DNA from: Pseudomonadota bacterium
GTDB lineage: Bacteria; Pseudomonadota; Alphaproteobacteria; Rhizobiales; Rhizobiaceae
Direction of reading: 5' to 3'
DNA length: 28,639 nt
Assembly: GCA_023444445.1 (NCBI GenBank)
Contig: JAEXMK010000186.1
Span: forward strand, 1 to 28,639
The position numbers and the translations under genes were made by a program. Under the pieces are notes generated by a model. The model was given only the letters and a program-made list of their open reading frames with translations, was not told the DNA's origin and ran no database searches. Of the stretch, positions 23,238-28,639 are shown piece by piece. Each line of letters opens with the position of its first letter. Positions within the stretch are counted from its first letter, which is position 1.

Positions 23238-23927
23238 ATGCTGTCCCTGAAGATAGATCGTCTTGCCGTCTCCTTTCCTGGACTTGCGTCGCCGGTCCTC
23301 GTTCTAGACCATCTGAACATCACCGCCGGCAGTCGTGTTGCGCTGACGGGCGGCTCCGGCTCGGGCAAGAGTACCCTGATCAACATCATTGCCGGTCTCG
23401 AGCGCGTGCAGGTCGGCAGCGTCGTCTGGGGCGAGCAGAATATTGCCGATTTGTCGGAGGGGCGCCGTGACCGATGGCGCGCCGCCAATATCGGCCTTGT
23501 CATGCAGGAGTTTCACCTGTTTCCCGGCCTGTCAGCTCTGGATAACATTTTGCTGCCCGCCCGCCTGTCGCGTGTGGCGGATGCGGACCTGATGAAGCGT
23601 GCCGAATCCCTGTTTGCGACCGTTGGCCTCAAACGCCCCGGGCAAGACGTCGAGACCATGTCGCGCGGTGAAATGCAGCGTGTCGCCATCGCCCGTGCGC
23701 TGCTGCGCGACCCCGGTGTCATCATCGCCGACGAGCCGACCGCAAGCCTCGATCTTGAAAGCGGAGAAGCTGTCGGCGACCTGCTGCTGTCCGTCGCCGC
23801 CAGCAGCGGCAGCACGCTGATCGTCGCCAGCCACGATCCGCATCTGATCGGCCGTCTTGACCGGCGCTTGACCCTCAGCGGCGGTCGTATGATCGCCGAT
23901 AGCGGGCGCGAGGAGATCGCGGCATGA
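23238..23927 (+). CDS. ABC transporter ATP-binding protein, LolD/MacB-like
   Basis: Cytoplasmic ATPase of the LolD/FtsE/MacB class, 229 residues, powering an FtsX-type permease. Walker A is GGSGSGKST at 38-46, the Q-loop glutamine is Q90, Walker B is VIIADEP at 161-167 and the switch histidine is H199 in ASHDPH. The signature is MSRGE (141-145) instead of LSGGE/Q, a substitution of the second position that keeps the essential glycine-glutamate end. It begins 4 bases after the CPFC gene and ends in an ATGA overlap with the permease (23924-23927). Systems of this class extract or move substrates at the membrane surface through mechanical force rather than carrying small solutes across. Confidence 0.9.
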   Translation: MLSLKIDRLAVSFPGLASPVLVLDHLNITAGSRVALTGGSGSGKSTLINIIAGLERVQVGSVVWGEQNIADLSEGRRDRWRAANIGLVMQEFHLFPGLSALDNILLPARLSRVADADLMKRAESLFATVGLKRPGQDVETMSRGEMQRVAIARALLRDPGVIIADEPTASLDLESGEAVGDLLLSVAASSGSTLIVASHDPHLIGRLDRRLTLSGGRMIADSGREEIAA

Positions 23928-25237
23928 TCGGCTTTATCCTTGCCGACCTGCGTCGCCTATGGTTGGGCGGGGCGGTCGTGGTCCTCCTGGTGGCGTTGGC
24001 CACCGCGCTTGGTGTGGCCGTCACATTGCAGGAACGTTCGTTGCGTCTTGGCAGCGCCCGCGCCGCCGATAAATTCGATCTCGTCATCGGCGCAGCCGGC
24101 AGCGAAACTCAGCTGATCCTCTCATCCATCTTCCTGCAGGCGGCACCGTTGCCGCTTGTGGATGGCGCCGTCCTGACGAAGCTTGCCGCCGATCCACGCG
24201 TTGCCTGGGCCGCGCCGGTCGGATTTGGCGATTCCTTTGCCGGTTATCCCATCGTCGGCACAACGACGAGCCTCGTCAGCAATACGACGCCGGGTTTTGC
24301 CGAGGGCAAAATATTCGCGCTGGAAGGTGAAGCCGTGCTTGGGGCCGCCGTCAATCTATCCCTCGGTGCCGAGATCAAGCCGATGCATGGCAGCGCCGAA
24401 ACCGGCGGCCACACCCATACCGAGATCGCCTATACGGTTGTTGGCAGGCTGCAGCCGACCGGTACGCCGTGGGATCGCGCCATTCTCGTGCCTATACAGG
24501 CCGTCTGGCACGTTCATGGTCTCGGTGGGGACCATGGTCATGCGCAAGGACATGGTGAGAGCGATGCGGATGCACATGCCGGCGAAGATCATCAGGGAGA
24601 CGGTCACGATCACGCTCATGAAGACGGCGAACACCCCGAGGCCGAGCACCATGGCGGCATTGATCCCGATGCGCCAATCGCCGAGAATTTTGGCGATGGC
24701 CTGCCCGGCCTGCCTGCCATTCTCGTCAAGCCGAAAACCATCGCTGATGCCTATCGCCTGCGGCAGGAATATCGCAGCGGCAATACGCTCGGCGTGTTCC
24801 CGGGTGAGGTGCTGACCGGCCTTTATGCGACGCTTGGCGATGCCAAGGCGGTGCTGAGTGCGGTTGCCGCCGGTTCGCAAGCATTGGTGGCGGCGTCACT
24901 GATGCTGGTAACGGTCATCCATGTCGGGCAAAGGCGTCGGCAGATCGGCGCACTGCGGGCATTCGGTGCCCCCCGCGGCTCGGTCTTCGCCATCGTCTGG
25001 CTTGAGCTTTTCGTTCTGGTGGCGCTTGGCGTCGGCATCGGTTTTCTGCTGGGGTTGGGTGCTGCCCATATTGGTGCACAGCTCTTCACCGCAAAAAGTG
25101 GCGTCATCCTGCCGGTCGGCTTCACCGGGGAAGATCTGCGTCTTGCGCTCTTCCTGCTTGGTTTTGCCGCTGTTCTTGCGGCGATACCGGCGCTGCTAGC
25201 TTATCGACAGTCTCCTGCCGCCGCGCTGCGTGCCTGA
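23924..25237 (+). CDS. FtsX-like ABC permease with histidine-rich periplasmic insert
   Basis: Membrane subunit of 437 residues with the four-helix FtsX/MacB topology: one N-terminal helix (about 14-35), a large periplasmic domain (about 40-310) and three C-terminal helices (about 313-430). The C-terminal block LMLVTVIHVGQRRRQIGALR followed by AFGAPRGSVF is the typical FtsX coupling region. The unusual part is residues 196-243, which hold 13 histidines among many aspartates and glutamates (for example GGDHGHAQGHGESDADAH). H155, H163 and H165 lie just before it. Such a stretch is characteristic of zinc, nickel or copper binding. Translationally coupled to the ATPase through ATGA. Together with the Tat-exported CPFC protein it most likely forms a metal-linked system. 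Its substrate and direction of transport are unknown. Confidence 0.85.
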   Translation: MIGFILADLRRLWLGGAVVVLLVALATALGVAVTLQERSLRLGSARAADKFDLVIGAAGSETQLILSSIFLQAAPLPLVDGAVLTKLAADPRVAWAAPVGFGDSFAGYPIVGTTTSLVSNTTPGFAEGKIFALEGEAVLGAAVNLSLGAEIKPMHGSAETGGHTHTEIAYTVVGRLQPTGTPWDRAILVPIQAVWHVHGLGGDHGHAQGHGESDADAHAGEDHQGDGHDHAHEDGEHPEAEHHGGIDPDAPIAENFGDGLPGLPAILVKPKTIADAYRLRQEYRSGNTLGVFPGEVLTGLYATLGDAKAVLSAVAAGSQALVAASLMLVTVIHVGQRRRQIGALRAFGAPRGSVFAIVWLELFVLVALGVGIGFLLGLGAAHIGAQLFTAKSGVILPVGFTGEDLRLALFLLGFAAVLAAIPALLAYRQSPAAALRA

Positions 25238-25565
25238 GAGAACGATAAACTTTTGATGAAGCGCGGTTTGCAGAGCGTGTGAAGCAGCAGCCGGTGGCCG
25301 CGCGAGAAGCTCCAGGGAGGCTCGGCCTGAAGGCCTTGCGGGGATGTACGCCCCGAGACTGGCGACGAATCATGCCTTATCCTGCGTTACCGAAAGGCCG
25401 TGACATCCCGCCGGTGATGAGAAATCGCAGGCCACTCGATACAGTTTTTCCTTCGCGAAGAAAAACCGGACGATCCGGCGGATTTCTATTTACTTTTGCC
25501 GAAGTTGCACGCCATCACGCTTACAGAATTCGCCGCCAGGCGTATCGCAAACCATGGAGGATGAG
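25238..25565. other. 328-base intergenic region rich in inverted repeats, no gene recognised
   Basis: No convincing protein frame is present. Several repeats are visible: GGCC-TGAA-GGCC at 25324-25335; CGGGG (25339-25343) with CCCCG (25351-25355); a longer-range pair GCGGGGATGT (25338-25347) with ACATCCCGC (25403-25411), bulging one G; and GTTTTTCCTTCG with CGAAGAAAAAC (25444-25466). The region may be a structured leader of the dehydrogenase transcript, a small RNA gene or a dense regulatory region. I could not match it to a known riboswitch by eye. Confidence 0.4.
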
Positions 25566-26618
25566 ATGAAGTCACTGGTGCTGGAAGAAAAAGGCAAGCT
25601 CTCGCTCAGGGATTTTGATATTCCGGGTGGAGCAGGATCGGGAGAACTCGGACCGAAGGATGTACGCATTCGCACCCATACGGTCGGCATCTGCGGCTCC
25701 GATGTCCATTATTATACCCATGGCAAGATTGGCCACTTCGTCGTCAACGCACCCATGGTACTGGGCCACGAAGCGTCCGGTACGGTGATCGCAACCGGTT
25801 CTGACGTTACCCATCTGAAGGCCGGCGACCGCGTTTGCATGGAGCCGGGTATTCCCGATCCCACATCTCGGGCCTCGAAGCTTGGCATCTATAATGTCGA
25901 TCCCGCTGTCCGCTTCTGGGCGACACCCCCGATCCATGGCTGCCTGACGCCTGAGATCGTTCACCCCGCCGCCTTCACCTACAAGCTGCCGGACAATGTG
26001 TCCTTTGCCGAAGGCGCGATGGTCGAACCCTTCGCCATCGGCATGCAGGCAGCGCTCCGCGCACGCATTCAGCCCGGTGATATCGCCGTTGTCACGGGCG
26101 CAGGTCCGATCGGCATGATGGTGGCGCTGGCAGCACTTGCAGGCGGTTGCGCCAAGGTCATCGTTGCCGACCTCGCTCAGCCGAAGCTCGATATCATCGC
26201 CGCCTATGACGGCATCGAGACAGTCAACATCCGCGAGCGCAACCTTGCCGAAGCGGTTTCGGCCGCCACGGATGGCTGGGGCTGCGATATCGTCTTCGAA
26301 TGCTCAGGCGCGGCGCCCGCCGTGCTCGGCATGGCGAAACTGGCGCGTCCGGGCGGCGCCATCGTGCTGGTTGGCATGCCGGTCGATCCGGTTCCGGTCG
26401 ATATTGTCGGCCTGCAGGCCAAGGAACTGCGGGTGGAGACGGTCTTCCGCTACGCCAATGTCTATGACCGCGCCGTGGCGCTCATCGCATCCGGCAAGGT
26501 CGACCTGAAGCCGCTGATTTCCGCGACAATTCCCTTCGAAGACAGCATTGCCGGTTTCGACCGCGCGGTGGAAGCGCGCGAAACGGATGTGAAACTGCAG
26601 ATCGTGATGCCGCAGTAA
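25566..26618 (+). CDS. Zinc-dependent polyol dehydrogenase, xylitol/sorbitol dehydrogenase-like
   Basis: Medium-chain dehydrogenase of 350 residues that probably oxidises xylitol or a related polyol to the ketose with NAD. Catalytic zinc ligands are C43 ([11 protein letters not shown]), H68 and E69 (VLGHEASG), and E154 in MVEPFAIG. The nucleotide-binding motif is [11 protein letters not shown] at about 175-185. The four-cysteine structural zinc site of other alcohol dehydrogenases is absent; the corresponding region reads [16 protein letters not shown], as in xylitol and sorbitol dehydrogenases. GGAGG lies 5 bases before the ATG at 25566; the ATG at 25554 overlaps that site. An AraC regulator and a sugar-type ABC binding protein follow, making xylitol the best guess. 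Relatives acting on sorbitol or L-iditol cannot be excluded. Confidence 0.88.
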   Translation: MKSLVLEEKGKLSLRDFDIPGGAGSGELGPKDVRIRTHTVGICGSDVHYYTHGKIGHFVVNAPMVLGHEASGTVIATGSDVTHLKAGDRVCMEPGIPDPTSRASKLGIYNVDPAVRFWATPPIHGCLTPEIVHPAAFTYKLPDNVSFAEGAMVEPFAIGMQAALRARIQPGDIAVVTGAGPIGMMVALAALAGGCAKVIVADLAQPKLDIIAAYDGIETVNIRERNLAEAVSAATDGWGCDIVFECSGAAPAVLGMAKLARPGGAIVLVGMPVDPVPVDIVGLQAKELRVETVFRYANVYDRAVALIASGKVDLKPLISATIPFEDSIAGFDRAVEARETDVKLQIVMPQ

Positions 26619-26984
26619 CGGCCATGGCTTGCCGCTGATGAATGAGCGGCAGAGACGTTACGGAAAAGTATGAGTGTGGCCTGCCGGCATCCGGTAGGCC
26701 ACACGTCAAAATTTCACCAGAAATCCTATTCGGTTGCGCATTGTTTGAGCGCATCACGGCAAATTGAGCGAAAAAATCGCTACCTTCGCCACGTCCGTAA
26801 CCAGTCCCATCGGGCGGCTCTTCATTTCTCGACAAAAATGAGTCAAAAAAGTATCAGCAATTTCTTCGGCGTGATGTGGATGCAGAGATGCCGCACGCCA
26901 TATGCTCCCATCAACGCCTGGGACGAGCCATAAAGAGGAATGGCCCGCTCCGTGAATGCGGCGGACGTATGAATGGGAGGAACT
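26619..26984. other. 366-base intergenic region between dehydrogenase and AraC gene
   Basis: Besides the long hairpin at 26674-26704 I see no gene. The part from about 26705 to 26980 is AT-richer than the surroundings and should hold the AraC promoter. A short inverted repeat AGCGA-N5-TCGCT lies at about 26767-26781. No matching direct-repeat activator sites could be identified by eye. Confidence 0.4.
26674..26704 (+). terminator. Long hairpin after the polyol dehydrogenase gene
   Basis: GTGTGGCCTGCCGG (26674-26687) pairs with CCGGTAGGCCACAC (26691-26704) in a 14-bp stem with a single G-U wobble and a 3-base loop. It lies 55 bases after the stop codon. The T-run is poor (GTCAAAATTT follows), so it may terminate weakly or protect the 3' end of the transcript. 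Confidence 0.5.
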
Positions 26985-27872
26985 ATGATGCAGCCCGATC
27001 TGGAACTGGTGCACATCCGCAAGGGCGAATCTTTCGCTGCTTGGCGGCATGGCTATCCGTTCCGCACCGTGCGCTGGCATTATCATCCCGAATATGAAAT
27101 TCACCTGGTCGTCGCGACATCCGGCACCTTTTATATCGGTGATTTCGTCGGCCGCTTCGGCCCCGGTCAGCTTATCATGACGGGCCCCAATCTCCCCCAG
27201 AACTGGATCAGCGAGATCGAGCCGGACGAAATTGTGCCGACACGTTCCCTCGTGATCCAGTTTCCGGAGAGTTTTATCGAGGATGCCTGCGCCTCCATGT
27301 CCGAGATGGAAGTGGTGCGCGCGCTTCTGGATCGCAGCCGCCGCGGTATTCTCTTTGACGACGAGACGAGCGATCGGGTCCGGCCGCTGATCCTTCGGCT
27401 CATCGAGGCGCAGGGGCTGACGCGTCTGGCGCTTTTCTGGGAAATTCTCGATCTCTTGGTCAATGCGCCGACATCCGAGGTGCTGGCAAGCCTGAGCTAC
27501 GAGCTTGATCTGACGGGCATTGGCGATAGCGGCATAAACCGCGCCTTGTCGCATCTGCGCGAACATCTGACCGAGCAGGTTGAAGAGATCGATCTGGCTG
27601 ACATGGTCGGCCAGAGCCCGAGCGCCTTTTCCCGCGCCTTCAAGCGCCATACGGGTACGACGCTGGTGCGGTATCGCAATCAGTTACGCATTGATCTCGC
27701 CTGCCAGATGCTTTTGGCGGATCAGGATGTGAAGGTGGCGGAGGTCTGCTATGATGTGGGCTTTTCCAACCTTTCCAATTTCAACCGGCATTTCCTGAAC
27801 CTGAAGGGAATGTCGCCGTCCAGGTTCCGAACCATTTTTGCGGCCCAGAAGGCAGCTGTGATGGCGGAGTAA
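26985..27872 (+). CDS. AraC-family transcriptional regulator of the polyol locus
   Basis: AraC/XylS-type regulator of 295 residues. An N-terminal cupin-like sensing domain (about 10-160) shows RWHYHPEYEIHLVVATSGT and FGPGQLIMTGPNLPQNW, as in sugar-responsive members. The C-terminal DNA-binding domain (about 190-285) holds two helix-turn-helix motifs: LADMVGQSPSAFSRAFKRHT, then VAEVCYDVGFSNLSNFNRHF followed by LKGMSPSRFR. GGGAGG precedes two adjacent ATGs (26985 and 26988), either of which may be used. It sits between a xylitol-type dehydrogenase and a sugar ABC binding protein on the same strand, so it most likely activates these genes in response to a polyol or pentose. Confidence 0.92.
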   Translation: MMQPDLELVHIRKGESFAAWRHGYPFRTVRWHYHPEYEIHLVVATSGTFYIGDFVGRFGPGQLIMTGPNLPQNWISEIEPDEIVPTRSLVIQFPESFIEDACASMSEMEVVRALLDRSRRGILFDDETSDRVRPLILRLIEAQGLTRLALFWEILDLLVNAPTSEVLASLSYELDLTGIGDSGINRALSHLREHLTEQVEEIDLADMVGQSPSAFSRAFKRHTGTTLVRYRNQLRIDLACQMLLADQDVKVAEVCYDVGFSNLSNFNRHFLNLKGMSPSRFRTIFAAQKAAVMAE

Positions 27873-27969
27873 ACCAGCGACACATCGCCAATTTCTAAGA
27901 ATTCGGGCAGAGGTCTGTCCGGAAACGGGCACCTGTTGCCCCAACTTTCCTAATGGGAGGAAGAGTGAG

Positions 27970-28639
27970 ATGAAAATGAAATCCAAGTTTCTGATGGCGA
28001 CAGCCGCAATTGCAATGATGGCCGCTCCGGCGCTGGCGCAGGAAAAGCTGAAGATCGGCATGACCTTCCAGGAGCTGAACAACCCCTATTTCGTGTCGAT
28101 GCAGGAAGCGCTGAAGGAAGCCGCAGCAAGCATTGGCGCTGACGTTGTCGTGACCGATGCCGGCCACGATGTGGCCAAGCAGATTTCTGACGTCGAAGAC
28201 ATGCTGCAGCAGAAGATCGACATTCTGCTTCTGAACCCGACCGACAGCGCCGGCATCGAAGCCGCCGTTCACGCTGCCAAGGCTGCCGGCGTGATCGTCG
28301 TTGCGGTTGACGCCAACGCAAACGGCCCGGTCGACACCTTCGTTGGCTCGAAGAACCGTGACGCGGGTTACAAGTCGTGCAAGCATCTCGGTGACGCGCT
28401 CGGCGGCAAGGGTGAAGTCGCCATTCTCGACGGCATTCCTGTCGTGCCGATCCTGCAGCGCGTCGAAGGCTGCAAGGCAGCTCTCGCCGAATTCCCCGAG
28501 ATCAAGCTGGTCGATACGCAGAACGGCCGTCAGGACCGCTCCGTTGCTCTCGGCGTCGTTGAAAACATGATCCAGTCGCGTCCGAACCTCGCCGGTATCT
28601 TCTCGGTGAATGACGGCGGTGCGATGGGCGCTCTGGCTG
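27970..28639 (+). CDS. Sugar ABC transporter substrate-binding protein, RbsB family (partial, runs off window)
   Basis: The first 223 codons of a periplasmic binding protein of the ribose/galactose type (Peripla_BP_4), cut by the right edge. It has a Sec signal peptide (MKMKSKFLMATAAIAMM, cleavage near PALAQ) and the mature start EKLKIGMTFQELNNPYF. Family hallmarks include QKIDILLLNPTDSAGIEAAV, AGVIVVAVDANANG and FSVNDGGAMGAL. GGAGG stands 9 bases before the ATG at 27970. The gene follows the AraC regulator by 97 bases and the permease and ATPase genes presumably lie beyond the edge. With the dehydrogenase upstream, the ligand is probably xylitol or another polyol or pentose; this is inference. 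Confidence 0.92.
   Translation, partial: MKMKSKFLMATAAIAMMAAPALAQEKLKIGMTFQELNNPYFVSMQEALKEAAASIGADVVVTDAGHDVAKQISDVEDMLQQKIDILLLNPTDSAGIEAAVHAAKAAGVIVVAVDANANGPVDTFVGSKNRDAGYKSCKHLGDALGGKGEVAILDGIPVVPILQRVEGCKAALAEFPEIKLVDTQNGRQDRSVALGVVENMIQSRPNLAGIFSVNDGGAMGALA

Noticed and set aside
25258..25470. Cobalamin, TPP, FMN, glycine or SAM riboswitch in the region before the polyol dehydrogenase
   Set aside because: None of the conserved core motifs of these classes could be found by eye (for example no GCCACTG box and no CTGAGA/ACCTGAT pair). The region is kept only as an unexplained structured stretch.
25279..25569. A 96-codon plus-strand frame before the polyol dehydrogenase
   Set aside because: No ribosome binding site, an arginine- and proline-rich product without family features, and an end overlapping the dehydrogenase start make it a chance frame.

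Overview
The window reads as chromosome or megaplasmid DNA of an alphaproteobacterium of the Rhizobiaceae, most likely Agrobacterium or Rhizobium. The grounds are moderately high GC, dense ABC transporters and LysR/AraC/TetR regulators, a heterotetrameric sarcosine oxidase operon in the order B-D-A-G, and a polyol dehydrogenase next to a ribose-type sugar transporter. The genus is an inference from gene content. I see no rRNA, tRNA, insertion sequence, prophage or CRISPR array.

Left part (1-7356). An oligopeptide-binding protein (minus strand) lies against the left edge. Next is a minus-strand operon of a PrpF/4-oxalomesaconate tautomerase-type isomerase followed by a complete nitrate/taurine-type ABC transporter (binding protein, ATPase, permease). 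It is controlled from a divergent promoter region shared with a LysR regulator. A NudK-like Nudix hydrolase follows.

Middle-left (7494-12177). Two LysR regulators are each divergent from a metabolic or transport gene: one from a small antibiotic-biosynthesis-monooxygenase-fold protein, the other from an MFS exporter followed by an aldo/keto reductase. This looks like a response module for small reactive or toxic molecules. The second divergent region carries a clean T-N11-A palindrome.

Middle (12282-18773). A GlxA/GbdR-type regulator is divergent from soxB-soxD-soxA-soxG, which oxidises sarcosine to glycine and passes the methyl carbon to tetrahydrofolate. A tiny ORF with an excellent ribosome binding site and then a strong intrinsic terminator end the transcript.

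Middle-right (18823-25237). An MFS transporter and a TetR regulator are divergent around three copies of a CATACG-N3-CGTATG operator that overlap the candidate promoters of both genes. Then comes a Pho-box-preceded alkaline phosphatase with an extra N-terminal domain. It is followed by a three-gene unit: a Tat-exported CPFC protein, a LolD-like ATPase, and an FtsX-like permease with a histidine-rich periplasmic insert. This unit is the best candidate for a poorly described system, probably handling zinc or another transition metal.

Right part (25238-28639). A xylitol/sorbitol-type dehydrogenase, an AraC regulator and the start of a ribose/xylitol-type periplasmic binding protein form the beginning of a polyol utilisation locus that runs off the right edge. 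The 328-base stretch before the dehydrogenase holds many inverted repeats and is not explained by any gene.
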